A DNA stretch of 32,198 nt, taken from Ruminococcus sp. FC2018 (lineage in GTDB: Bacteria > Bacillota > Clostridia > Oscillospirales > Ruminococcaceae). The position numbers and the translations under genes are program-made. Below are positions 16,245 through 25,499 of this stretch, piece after piece. Within the stretch, counting starts at the first letter, position 1. Every line of letters begins with the position of its first letter. The DNA lies in the NCBI RefSeq assembly GCF_000621805.1, contig NZ_JHXH01000021.1:1-32198 (forward strand), written 5' to 3'. The notes under the pieces were generated by a model. That model was not told the origin of the DNA. It was given only the letters and a program-made list of their open reading frames with translations, and made no database searches.

Positions 16245-17255
16245 ATGCCAAATATACTTGTAACAGGCGGTGCAGGCTTTATCGGCAGCCACACCTGCGT
16301 TGCCCTGCTTGAAGCAGGCTATGATATCATCGTCGCCGATAACTTTTCAAACTCCAAGCCCGAGGCGCTCAACCGCATAAAAACCATTACAGGCAAGGAC
16401 TTGAAGTTCTACAAGACCGACCTGCTGGAGCTTGAGGCGGTGGAAAAGATATTTGCCGAAAATAAAATTGATGCCGTGATACATTTTGCAGGCTACAAAG
16501 CAGTCGGCGAGTCGGTGGCTCAGCCTGTGAAATATTACCACAATAACATCACAGGTACCCTCATGCTTATAAAAGCAATGCAGAAGTACGGCTGCAAAAA
16601 GATCGTTTTCTCGTCCTCCGCAACCGTCTACGGACCTGTGAACCCTATCCCCTACGTGGAGGATATGCCGACAAGTGCGACGAACCCGTATGGCTATACA
16701 AAGCTGTTTATCGAGCAGATACTCAAGGACGTCTACACCTCCGATAACGAGTGGTCTGTCTCCTTGCTGCGGTATTTCAACCCTATCGGTGCGCACCCCA
16801 GCGGGCTTATCGGCGAGGACCCCAACGGTATCCCGAACAACCTGCTGCCTTATATCTGTCAGGTGGCTGTTGGCAAGCTGGAAAGGCTGGGAGTCTTCGG
16901 GGACGATTACGATACTCCCGACGGAACGGGCGTAAGGGATTATATCCATGTCTGCGACCTTGCCGACGGACATCTGTGCGCCGTAAAATATGTGCTGAAG
17001 CACAAGGGCGTTGAAGCGGTGAACCTCGGCACAGGCAAGGGTTCCAGCGTATTTGATGTGCTGCACAGCTTTGAAAAGGCTTGCGGAAAGCAGCTGCCTT
17101 ATAAGGTGCTCCCGAGAAGACCGGGAGACCTGCCTGCCTACTACGCAAAGACCGATAAAGCCAAGGAGCTTTTCGGCTGGGAAGCAAAGTACAGCCTTGA
17201 TGAAATGACCGCTCACAGCTGGAACTTCATCAGCAAAAACCCAAACGGGCTGTAA
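16245..17255 (+). CDS. galE: UDP-glucose 4-epimerase
   Basis: The 336-residue NAD-dependent enzyme interconverts UDP-glucose and UDP-galactose, feeding galactose use and surface polysaccharide synthesis. It shows the N-terminal Rossmann motif ILVTGGAGFIGSHTCVALLEAG, the substrate segment VIHFAGYKAVGESV, FSSSATVYG with the catalytic Ser/Thr region, and NPYGYTKLFIEQIL with the YxxxK pair. Length is normal. An ATG also occurs at 16236, but AAAGGA sits too close to it; the ATG at 16245 is correctly spaced. It has its own promoter and no other galactose genes beside it. Confidence 0.95.
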   Translation: MPNILVTGGAGFIGSHTCVALLEAGYDIIVADNFSNSKPEALNRIKTITGKDLKFYKTDLLELEAVEKIFAENKIDAVIHFAGYKAVGESVAQPVKYYHNNITGTLMLIKAMQKYGCKKIVFSSSATVYGPVNPIPYVEDMPTSATNPYGYTKLFIEQILKDVYTSDNEWSVSLLRYFNPIGAHPSGLIGEDPNGIPNNLLPYICQVAVGKLERLGVFGDDYDTPDGTGVRDYIHVCDLADGHLCAVKYVLKHKGVEAVNLGTGKGSSVFDVLHSFEKACGKQLPYKVLPRRPGDLPAYYAKTDKAKELFGWEAKYSLDEMTAHSWNFISKNPNGL

Positions 17256-17599
17256 CAGTATGATTTGTCTGATAATTGGGGAGAACTCTTTTGGAGAAGT
17301 AAAAAATGCGAAGCATTTTTTCGAGAGTAACCGTAGTAACGGTTACTCTGTTATCCCCCGAGGATACTCTTTGAGTATCCTCGCAAGCGACCGCAGGTCG
17401 CTTATCCCCCTTTCAGAAACCTTATATTGATTTTTCACAGGCAGGGGACTGAACTCTGTCTGCGAAAAATGAGTAAGGGCACCGAGAGAGTTCAAAGAAA
17501 ACACTTTTCAGAAGAATTCCCACAGCTATCAAACAAGCCATATTATCACCGCACGCATGGATTTATTCGGTATGAATAACTTTGTAGTTTACACCTAAC
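17256..17599. other. gene-free stretch with structured DNA
   Basis: No supported gene lies between galE and the terminator at 17600. The stretch carries the four-hairpin cluster (17301-17403). A fifth, imperfect inverted repeat at about 17431-17467 has TTTTTC on the left and GAAAAA on the right, with CAG/CTG pairs inside. The rest shows no promoter, RNA gene or coding signal that I recognise. Confidence 0.6.
17301..17403. repeat. cluster of four consecutive perfect hairpins
   Basis: Hairpin 1 (17301-17321): 9-bp stem AAAAAATGC, loop GAA. Hairpin 2 (17324-17349): 10-bp stem AGAGTAACCG, 6-nt loop. Hairpin 3 (17359-17383): 11-bp stem CGAGGATACTC, loop TTT. Hairpin 4 (17385-17403): 8-bp stem AAGCGACC, loop GCA. 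The word TTATCCCCC follows hairpin 2 and again hairpin 4. All stems are perfect and none has a normal U-tract except the AT-rich first one. Confidence 0.85.
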
Positions 17600-17637
17600 A
17601 AAAAAGGACAGCTTTCAAGCTGTCCTATTTTTTGTAC
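17600..17637. terminator. bidirectional terminator between galE and sufB, recurrent AGGACAG module
   Basis: A-run, AGGACAGCTT, 2-nt gap, AAGCTGTCCT, T-run, GTAC. It ends directly before the stop codon of the convergent SufB-like gene. The same AGGACAG stem plus TTTTTTGTAC tail recurs at three other places in the window. Confidence 0.9.
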
Positions 17638-17639
17638 TA

Positions 17640-18557
17640 TTATTTCAAAAAGCCCGAGATTATCTTCTGCTCCGCTTCTTCCTCGGTAAGTCCCAGGGTG
17701 CGCAGCTTCAATATCTGCTCGCCTGCTATCTTTCCGATAGCTGCTTCGTGTATCAGCGCTGCATCCGGGTGCTCTGCGTCAAGCTGCGGTGATGCGGACA
17801 CCTTGCCGTTGCCCACAAGTATGGCGTCACACTCAGAATGTCCCGTGCAGACATTCATGCCCTTGATAACGCTGTGGTACTCCTGATAAGACTCGTCCCT
17901 TGCCACCGACCTTGACATAAGGTCAACGCCGCTGTTTTCGCCTTTAAGCTCCACATAAAAATCCGTCTTTGCCTGCTCCTTGCCGTCGGTCATTATCCTT
18001 TCCTTGATAATAAGCCTTGCCCCGTCGCCAAGCACGCCCCTTGTTGTTCTTGTTGTATAATCAACTCCGCTGAGCTGTACGGTATCCATTGTCAGCTTTG
18101 AATTCTCACCAAGCTCTACATCGGTAACGGGGTCTATCCTGCGGATACCCTCCTGCTTGCCTGTACCGATATGCTTTTCCTGATACAGCACATTAGCGTC
18201 CTTTTCAAGAATAAAACGGTGTATGCCGTTGTGCCTTGCCTCTTCAACACCTGTTGTATGCACTCCGCACCCTGCAACGATAGTAACGTCCGCACCCTCG
18301 CCAACGTAAAAATCATTGTACACCAGGTCGTCTATGCCGCTTTTTGTAACGCAGGCAGGGATATACACCTTTTCCCCCTTGGTATGCGGTTTGATGTGGA
18401 TAACAAGTCCGGGAGCGTCCTTTTTGGACTCGATCTTTATATTCTCGGTAGATTCTCTTGCAGCGCACTGTCCGTCCTCACGGATATTGTATGCTCCCTT
18501 GAACTCCCCGTCAAAATCGGAAATTATCTCAAGGAGCTGTCTTGTGGTATCGTTCAT
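17640..18557 (-). CDS. SufB/SufD-family Fe-S cluster scaffold (SmsB-like)
   Basis: The 305-residue protein is made of the right-handed beta-helix core of the SufB/SufD family. Recognisable parts are VTIVAGCGVHTT, the segment around GVLGDGARLIIKERI, the region VDLMSRSVARDESYQEYHSVIKG, and the end HPDAALIHEAAIGKIAGEQIL, which includes the conserved HEA-IG segment. It lacks the N-terminal extension of the roughly 480-residue SufB. It starts 5 bp after sufC. With no second SufB/D, SufS or SufU nearby, the pair resembles the minimal two-gene system described as SMS (SmsC-SmsB). The precise subfamily is inferred from length and context. Confidence 0.85.
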   Translation of the reverse strand: MNDTTRQLLEIISDFDGEFKGAYNIREDGQCAARESTENIKIESKKDAPGLVIHIKPHTKGEKVYIPACVTKSGIDDLVYNDFYVGEGADVTIVAGCGVHTTGVEEARHNGIHRFILEKDANVLYQEKHIGTGKQEGIRRIDPVTDVELGENSKLTMDTVQLSGVDYTTRTTRGVLGDGARLIIKERIMTDGKEQAKTDFYVELKGENSGVDLMSRSVARDESYQEYHSVIKGMNVCTGHSECDAILVGNGKVSASPQLDAEHPDAALIHEAAIGKIAGEQILKLRTLGLTEEEAEQKIISGFLK

Positions 18558-18562
18558 CTTCC

Positions 18563-19276
18563 TCAGCTCCTTTCACACGGTCTGGGTGTCCTGCTGCCCT
18601 TTATAAGCGTGGGAAGTATCTCCTGCGCCGAGCCGCTGTTTTCAACCTGACCCTTGGATATAACGATTATCTCGTCGGCGATCTCAAGTATTCTCTCCTG
18701 GTGGGAAATTATCATGAGAGTGCCGTTTATCTTGTTTTTGACTTCCTTGAATACGTCCACCAGACCTGCAAAGCTCCAAAGATCAATGCCTGCCTCGGGT
18801 TCGTCAAAAATGGAAAGCTTAGTGCCTCTTGCAAGCACCGTGGCGATCTCTATTCTCTTTATCTCACCGCCTGACAGTGAAGCGTTCACCTCACGGTCAA
18901 TATAATCGTTTTTGCAAAGTCCCACCTTGCCAAGCAGCTCGCAGATCTCGTTCTGCTTCAAAGGTTTTCCTGCCGCCAGCTCCAGAAGATCACGCACAGT
19001 CAGCCCCTTGAACCTTACCGGCTGCTGGAACGCATAGCTGATCCCAAGCTTAGCCCTCTGCGTAATGTCAAGTCCGGTGATGTCCTCACCGTCAAAGAAT
19101 ATCCTGCCATCTTCGGGAGTGATAAGACCTGCCACAACCTTGGCAAGAGTTGTCTTTCCCCCTCCGTTGGGACCTGTGATAACTACCAGTTTGTTGTCCG
19201 GAATCTCAAGGCTGACATTGTTGAGTATCTCTCTGCCGTCCTCAAGACTCCATCTTATATTTTCAAGTCTGAGCAT
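18563..19276 (-). CDS. sufC: Fe-S cluster assembly ATPase SufC (SmsC-like)
   Basis: The 237-residue soluble ABC ATPase powers cluster assembly on the SufB-type scaffold. Walker A is GPNGGGKTT, the signature is LSGGEIKR, and Walker B is KLSIFDEPEAGID; the ISHQERIL switch segment follows. The EPEAGID variant is typical of SufC rather than transport ATPases. The ATG lies 14 bases after GGAG, a rather long gap, with a second purine run in between. It has a strong TTGACT/TATACT promoter and is followed after 5 bp by the scaffold gene. Confidence 0.93.
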   Translation of the reverse strand: MLRLENIRWSLEDGREILNNVSLEIPDNKLVVITGPNGGGKTTLAKVVAGLITPEDGRIFFDGEDITGLDITQRAKLGISYAFQQPVRFKGLTVRDLLELAAGKPLKQNEICELLGKVGLCKNDYIDREVNASLSGGEIKRIEIATVLARGTKLSIFDEPEAGIDLWSFAGLVDVFKEVKNKINGTLMIISHQERILEIADEIIVISKGQVENSGSAQEILPTLIKGSRTPRPCERS

Positions 19277-19338
19277 TTTTTACTTTCCATCTCCTTAAAT
19301 ATGCCTTTTGCAGACCGTTCCGACCTGCTGTCTTGTAT

Positions 19339-19367
19339 AGTATACCACGTTAATAGGATTCAGTCAA
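19339..19367 (-). promoter_or_regulatory. promoter of sufC-sufB
   Basis: On the minus strand TTGACT (19362-19367), a 17-bp spacer and TATACT (19339-19344), about 65 bp before the sufC start. Confidence 0.85.
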
Positions 19368-19433
19368 TAGGAAATATGACAAATTTAGTGCCTTTTTCCC
19401 TTTTATTTTTGCACCTGCGAGCAGCCGAAAGCC

Positions 19434-19462
19434 TTGACAAATGGGGGAAAATAATGTATAAT
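19434..19462 (+). promoter_or_regulatory. promoter of greA-lysS
   Basis: TTGACA (19434-19439), a 17-bp spacer and TATAAT (19457-19462): full consensus, about 70 bp before the greA start. Confidence 0.93.
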
Positions 19463-19531
19463 TACATTTTGACAGTATCCCTGTTTTAAACGTGTCGTTA
19501 AAAGTTTTTTTAGATTTAGGAGTGATATATC

Positions 19532-20008
19532 ATGGCAAATGCCAAGACAGTTTCAAGAGCCGGTTACGAGAAGCTTCAGGAAGAAAGAGAATACCTTGTT
19601 ACCGTCAAGCGTAAAGAGGTAGCGCAGAAGCTGAAGGAAGCCCGTTCTTTCGGTGACCTTTCCGAGAACGCCGAGTACGACGAGGCAAAGAACGAACAGG
19701 CTATCCTGGAATCAAGGATCAATGAGCTTGAACTGCTCATTGCCAATGCCATCGTAGTTGAGGATCACGAGGTATCCACAGACGAGATCGGCGTAGGCTC
19801 TATCGTAAAGATCAAGGATCTTGAGTTTGATGAGGTGGAGACACTTCAGATCGTCGGTTCCACCGAGTCCGATCCGGACAACGGAAAGATCTCCGACGAG
19901 TCCCCTATCGGCAAAGCAGCTCTGCGGAAAAAGGTTGGCGATATTTTTGAAGTGGAAGCTCCCGCAGGACTGATAAAGTTCGAGGTGCTGGAGATCACAA
20001 GACAGTAA
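19532..20008 (+). CDS. greA: transcription elongation factor GreA
   Basis: The 158-residue protein rescues backtracked RNA polymerase by stimulating transcript cleavage. An N-terminal coiled coil carries the tip motif GDLSENAEYDEAK with the functional acidic residues Asp and Glu. The C-terminal FKBP-like domain (VGSIVKIKD, then SPIGKALLRKKVGD-like SPIGKAALRKKVGD) ends ICEI-like with FEVLEITRQ. Length is standard. AGGAG lies before the ATG. lysS follows after 26 bp; greA-lysS is a known Firmicute pairing. Confidence 0.97.
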   Translation: MANAKTVSRAGYEKLQEEREYLVTVKRKEVAQKLKEARSFGDLSENAEYDEAKNEQAILESRINELELLIANAIVVEDHEVSTDEIGVGSIVKIKDLEFDEVETLQIVGSTESDPDNGKISDESPIGKAALRKKVGDIFEVEAPAGLIKFEVLEITRQ

Positions 20009-20019
20009 AAAGCTGATAG

Positions 20020-21612
<1,593 letters not shown>

Positions 21613-21630
21613 AAGCAGTAATAAAAACAC

Positions 21631-21665
21631 AGAGGACAGTTTAGCAACTGTCCTCTTTTTTGTAC
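21631..21665 (+). terminator. terminator of greA-lysS, recurrent AGGACAG module
   Basis: AGAGGACAGTT and AACTGTCCTCT form an 11-bp stem with a 4-nt loop, followed by a T-run and GTAC. A half copy (TTGTCCG, T-run, GTAC) lies at about 21694-21714, just after the stop of the next minus-strand gene. Confidence 0.92.
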
Positions 21666-21720
21666 CGCTGATATTGCTCTCCAAGCCTTTTAATTGTCCG
21701 TTTTTTTGTACTTTTATATT

Positions 21721-24700
21721 TTATTTCTTTATTGTCTTTGAAACTTCTACTTTGGTTTCCGAAACAGTCTTATCAGCTTCGGTTGTCTTAGAGCGGTTAT
21801 TTGAGGTGAGCTTTTTGATCTCGTCACCTGTCATATACTCCTCCTTGATGAAGTTCTTGAACAGATCCTCGCTGCCTTTCTTCTCGGAGATTATGTGGCG
21901 CAGACCTTCACGGTCCATGGATCTTATAAGTTCTGTAAAGGAGTTTGATGTCATAATGTCCACAACAGCTTCATCGTACTGCTGCTGAGTTTCGGGAGAG
22001 TTTACCTTGTTTTTCATCTCGGGGAACTTCTCGCAGATCTTATCAAACAGAAGGTTTCCGACGCTTGCGGAAACAAACTGCTTCTCATCTTCTGTAAGAG
22101 TATTATCGCCATTTTTCAAAGCTACCTCGGAGATGTTGAACAAAGCCTCCGACTTGTTGAAAAGGAACAGCTTATCTCTGTCAGAGCTTGAGCTGAGCAT
22201 CTGCTCCTGGATCATTTCACGCTCGTTATTGACCTTATTGCGCACTACTTCAATATCTATCCCCTTAATGTTGTTCACATGGTCAAGGTCGTTGCACATC
22301 TGTCTATCGTCCATATAGATGCGTGCATTGTCAGCGGCTACCTTTGCGCTCTCAAGAACCAGCTTATATTCGTCGTTACCCTTCAGACCTGCACTCTGTG
22401 CCATGTACTTATCAATAGTATCGCTCAGCACCTTGGTCTTTTGCTGAACATCCGATATTGCCTCGGTAACATTGGAATATCTGGACATTTCCAGATCATA
22501 TGGAGTATTCTGAGTCTCGCTTTCAAGGTTGGAATAGGGAGAATTATTCACAGCCTTCCACATCTTATAGCTGTTTTCAAAGTCATCAAGAGCCTTGAGA
22601 ATATCTGTGTACGCCTTTTTTGATACCTTTGCGTTCTTGCCATTATTTAGTACCATTCTGAGCGTTTTAAGTTCCCGGTCGGGAGCAGCTGTGCCCTCGA
22701 TGGTCTTTGCATCTTTTGCCCCATTTCCCTTTGCCACAGGGAAAAGACTTCTGCCTGCTTCGTCAAAGCTGCTGAGCTTAGCCCTCAGCGCATCGTTCTT
22801 CTCCTGACCAAACAGCGAGAAATCATTATCATCCTTATCATCCTGAACATTCTTGAAAGATGCTACCTTGTTGCTGTTTGCAGCAATAGCACCCATATTC
22901 TTCTTGAACACTGCATCGTTTATAGCTCTGAACGAATTATATATCTCCTCAGGAGTCGTTCCCATTGCAAGGAAGTTCTCCACGCCCATTCTTCTGATCT
23001 CATCCATAGCAGCCGTGTTATCGATAGTGTTTTTAAGGACAGTAATCTCACTTGTCCCCGGGGGATAAGCGTGAACATCAGCATACTTATCCTTACGCAG
23101 CTGCATAAGTGAGATAAGATTTGAAAGAGCAGACTCTGCAGCCACCCGGCGGATCTTATTATCTGAGATCTTCTGCGGATCGAGATAGTACATATAGTAA
23201 TCTATCTCTGCATCTGTCCTGGCATCGCCCTGGGTGTAAACTGTTCCTGCCGGCTTGCCCATAGCCGCTGCAATGTCCATTCCCAGACCCAGCTTATCAT
23301 TGAGCACATTCAGATCCCTTATCAGCTCGCTTTTTTCCACCCATGAATCCAGAACATAGCCTTCGTCAAAAAGGGTTCTGAGAATGCTCTTTCCGCCCTC
23401 TTTCTGACAAAGTATCCCGGGAAGGCTCTTCAGCGACTCCTCAGCCTCTTTCCGGCCCTGGGGAGACATTCCCTTCTTTGTCAGTGCAATCAAGGTGTTT
23501 GCGTGTTTTTCAAGCTCCAATGCCCATGGCTTCCCGTTGAAATCTATCTGTGCAAGTCTGGAAAGCTCATAGCCAAGATCCTTGATATACCTGTCGCCTT
23601 CAAGTGACTGATCCTTTACCAGTCTCGGATCGTTCTTGGCGCACACCTTTGAAGGATAGTACGTATCCAGATTTCCCAGGTTGTAACCGCCGTCAGGACC
23701 GTAGCTTGTGACATTACAGCCAAGCTTTTTCTCCAGAGCCTTGGTATCCATAACAGAAAGGCTCATAACGCCCTGGGTCGTCACATTTCCCTCTGAGAGT
23801 TTTCCGCCTGTGATCCTGAACGTATCGTACACAGGAACATCGATCTTTACGTTTCCCTCAGCATCAACCGAAATAACGTCGTTGTTGTCCTTGTAGTCGG
23901 GTTTTGAGATACTGCCCTGACTGTACTGAGGAACATTCAGATCCTGCAGCCAGTTAAGTGATATACCCATAGGGTTAACGTTTACAAAAGTGGTGGCATC
24001 CACCTGCTTCTGATGTACCTCATGACCTAAATGGTAGAGCTGCTCAACAGTCATGTAATGGGTGGTGTTCCCCTTTTCGTAAACAGAATCCTCGTAGCGC
24101 AGACTGCCGTTTTTATCAATACCTGTGATGGTGATATAGTGACCGTCAACAACTACTGCTACCGGTGAATGGTCAACTTTGACAGCGTTGCTGATCGTCT
24201 CGGTAAGTGTCTTGATGACCTCGTTCTTGTGATGATCCCTGATATCTGAAATTCGCTGCGCAGTCATTTCCACAGGACTTCCTGTCATTGGGTCCGAAAG
24301 TGCGATAGAATCCATCGCCAGCGGCGGCAGTGTCAGACTTACCATAGCGGTGTTTGGGACCACCTGAGAAAGCATATCCACATTATATGGTATCTCCATA
24401 GCAGTGTCGGCGTTTCTCATATACCACAGATTCTGAGCCGCAGGCGTCCTTGCATCTTCACTCTCAGCGTAGTCAGGTCTCCATGCACGGATCTTCTCCT
24501 GGGACAGGTCTACACCTCTGCTCTTGAGGAGCAAGGAATATGCGCAGGACCAGCAGCCGTTTGAGCTTGTCTGATGGTCAGGGTATGTAAGATTTGAAAA
24601 TCCTGTGTAACCCCCGGTCTCATCAGTCTGAGGGATAGGGTGATCCTTGCCCTGGGAAAGATCCTTCATAGCCTTCTTGTTGAGTCTTTCGATCTCACGG

Positions 24701-24906
24701 GCTGTGGCGATCCTTGCTTTGAGGTATTCAAACTCATCCCGATTGAGGTTGGAAGCATTTTCGTTAAAAAACTTCAAAAGCAGCTGCAAATTGCCCGAGT
24801 TTATTACCTCGGCAGTCAAACCGCCCTCTCTTAAAACAGGCGCATAGCCTGCATTTCCAATATTTGTGAACGGTATAAACGGTTTTGGATTATCATTTGC
24901 CGGCAT
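21721..24906 (-). CDS. large protein with predicted papain-like cysteine peptidase domain, function unknown
   Basis: I do not recognise this 1061-residue protein as a named family. The N-terminal third holds a plausible papain-like site: NGCWSCAYSLLLKSRG (Cys118 and Cys121), then VVVDGHYITITGID (His256) and, 17 residues on, RYEDS (Asp273). That order and spacing fit papain-like or C39-like peptidases. The remaining about 750 residues are mostly charged and helical, with no repeats, membrane segments or signal peptide, and a Lys/Thr/Glu-rich end. The start was moved to the ATG at 24906, eight bases after AGGAG; a GTG at 24915 overlaps that site. No confident promoter was seen. It stands alone, with base use like the core genes. 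It could be a secreted effector using a non-Sec route or an internal protease. Confidence 0.6.
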   Translation of the reverse strand: MPANDNPKPFIPFTNIGNAGYAPVLREGGLTAEVINSGNLQLLLKFFNENASNLNRDEFEYLKARIATAREIERLNKKAMKDLSQGKDHPIPQTDETGGYTGFSNLTYPDHQTSSNGCWSCAYSLLLKSRGVDLSQEKIRAWRPDYAESEDARTPAAQNLWYMRNADTAMEIPYNVDMLSQVVPNTAMVSLTLPPLAMDSIALSDPMTGSPVEMTAQRISDIRDHHKNEVIKTLTETISNAVKVDHSPVAVVVDGHYITITGIDKNGSLRYEDSVYEKGNTTHYMTVEQLYHLGHEVHQKQVDATTFVNVNPMGISLNWLQDLNVPQYSQGSISKPDYKDNNDVISVDAEGNVKIDVPVYDTFRITGGKLSEGNVTTQGVMSLSVMDTKALEKKLGCNVTSYGPDGGYNLGNLDTYYPSKVCAKNDPRLVKDQSLEGDRYIKDLGYELSRLAQIDFNGKPWALELEKHANTLIALTKKGMSPQGRKEAEESLKSLPGILCQKEGGKSILRTLFDEGYVLDSWVEKSELIRDLNVLNDKLGLGMDIAAAMGKPAGTVYTQGDARTDAEIDYYMYYLDPQKISDNKIRRVAAESALSNLISLMQLRKDKYADVHAYPPGTSEITVLKNTIDNTAAMDEIRRMGVENFLAMGTTPEEIYNSFRAINDAVFKKNMGAIAANSNKVASFKNVQDDKDDNDFSLFGQEKNDALRAKLSSFDEAGRSLFPVAKGNGAKDAKTIEGTAAPDRELKTLRMVLNNGKNAKVSKKAYTDILKALDDFENSYKMWKAVNNSPYSNLESETQNTPYDLEMSRYSNVTEAISDVQQKTKVLSDTIDKYMAQSAGLKGNDEYKLVLESAKVAADNARIYMDDRQMCNDLDHVNNIKGIDIEVVRNKVNNEREMIQEQMLSSSSDRDKLFLFNKSEALFNISEVALKNGDNTLTEDEKQFVSASVGNLLFDKICEKFPEMKNKVNSPETQQQYDEAVVDIMTSNSFTELIRSMDREGLRHIISEKKGSEDLFKNFIKEEYMTGDEIKKLTSNNRSKTTEADKTVSETKVEVSKTIKK

Positions 24907-25071
24907 ATTTATCACTCCTGTTTGAATTGATCTTGTTTTCGGCTATCTGTAAATAATACCCCTTTTATGTGCGTTTGGGTGCAAAGAAATATGATTTTCT
25001 TGAATTTTGTTGTAATTATTACCCGCACCGGGAATAAATCTCCCCCCCTTGGCAGCCTACATAGGATAAAC
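24907..25071. other. upstream region of the large peptidase-like gene
   Basis: No gene is seen. The best minus-strand promoter guess (ATTACA, 17 bp, CATATT) is only 4/6 at each box. A run of seven C at 25042-25048 (seven G on the minus strand) is a possible slippage site. Confidence 0.4.
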
Positions 25072-25107
25072 AAAAAGGACAGCCACAAACTGTCCTCTTT
25101 TTTGTAC
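25072..25107. terminator. terminator after the RHH gene, recurrent AGGACAG module
   Basis: A-run, AGGACAG, 7-nt loop, CTGTCCT, C, T-run, GTAC. On the minus strand it follows the stop of the ribbon-helix-helix gene by a few bases. Confidence 0.85.
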
Positions 25108-25109
25108 TC

Positions 25110-25280
25110 TTATATATCTTCTTCCATATTGTCAATAGCATATTTCAAGCATTGCATAACAAGCTGATTGAGTGATAGATTGTTTTCAAATGCAAGTTCT
25201 TCGAGCTGCTCAACAAACTCCTTTGGCAGTCTGAAAGTCTTGGTAACGTACTCATTGTAGCCTTTTTGCAGTTTAAACAT
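25110..25280 (-). CDS. small ribbon-helix-helix (RHH) DNA-binding protein
   Basis: A 56-residue protein starts MFKLQKGYNEYVTKTFRLPK and continues with EFVEQLEELAFENNLSLNQL and a helix ending in NMEEDI. The strand TKTFRLP followed by two helices with a SLNQLV turn is the RHH (Arc/CopG/HicB-tail) pattern. Such dimers bind operator repeats and often act as antitoxins or self-repressors. No toxin gene is adjacent. AGGAG lies ten bases before the ATG. The gene diverges from the lipoprotein cluster, and the shared 150-bp gap holds tandem 11-bp repeats that could be its operator. Confidence 0.8.
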   Translation of the reverse strand: MFKLQKGYNEYVTKTFRLPKEFVEQLEELAFENNLSLNQLVMQCLKYAIDNMEEDI

Positions 25281-25338
25281 ATCGATCACACTCCTTGTAA
25301 TTATTATGTATTATAATTTGTTGAAAATAAACAATAGC

Positions 25339-25365
25339 TTTATAATATATTTATAATATATTTAT
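25339..25365. repeat. tandem 11-bp direct repeats, candidate operator
   Basis: TTTATAATATA occurs twice in direct succession (25339-25349, 25350-25360), followed by a partial TTTAT. It ends 2 bp before the -35 box of the lipoprotein promoter. The period is about one helical turn, as expected for adjacent RHH dimers. Operator function is inference. Confidence 0.55.
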
Positions 25366-25366
25366 C

Positions 25367-25395
25367 TTGCACAAATCAAGAGATAATGTTATAAT
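25367..25395 (+). promoter_or_regulatory. promoter of the lipoprotein cluster
   Basis: TTGCAC (25367-25372), a 17-bp spacer and a perfect TATAAT (25390-25395), about 35 bp before the first lipoprotein start. Confidence 0.8.
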
Positions 25396-25411
25396 AAAAA
25401 TGCAAAAATTT

Positions 25412-25499
25412 GACAAGGGAGTTGAATACAATGAAAAAGAGGTTATTAACAATATTATTGTCATTAACGCTTACAGCGTCCTGCCTCACCGCCTGCGGC
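25412..25499 (+). repeat. 88-bp direct repeat, copy 1 (ribosome binding site plus signal peptide)
   Basis: Matches 26215-26302 with only two mismatches, both upstream of the start codon. The 69 bases coding for the first 23 residues are identical. It marks a duplicated export cassette. Confidence 0.93.

Noticed and set aside
16347-17216. 289-codon open frame antisense to galE
   Set aside because: galE is clear on the other strand with full motifs; the reverse frame is a shadow of its codon use.
17431-17467. Terminator of galE
   Set aside because: The inverted repeat has T on the 5' side and A on the 3' side, the reverse of an intrinsic terminator.
25110-25280. Toxin-antitoxin pair with the RHH protein as antitoxin
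   Set aside because: No toxin-like small gene was found on either side; the neighbours are a 1061-residue protein and lipoproteins.
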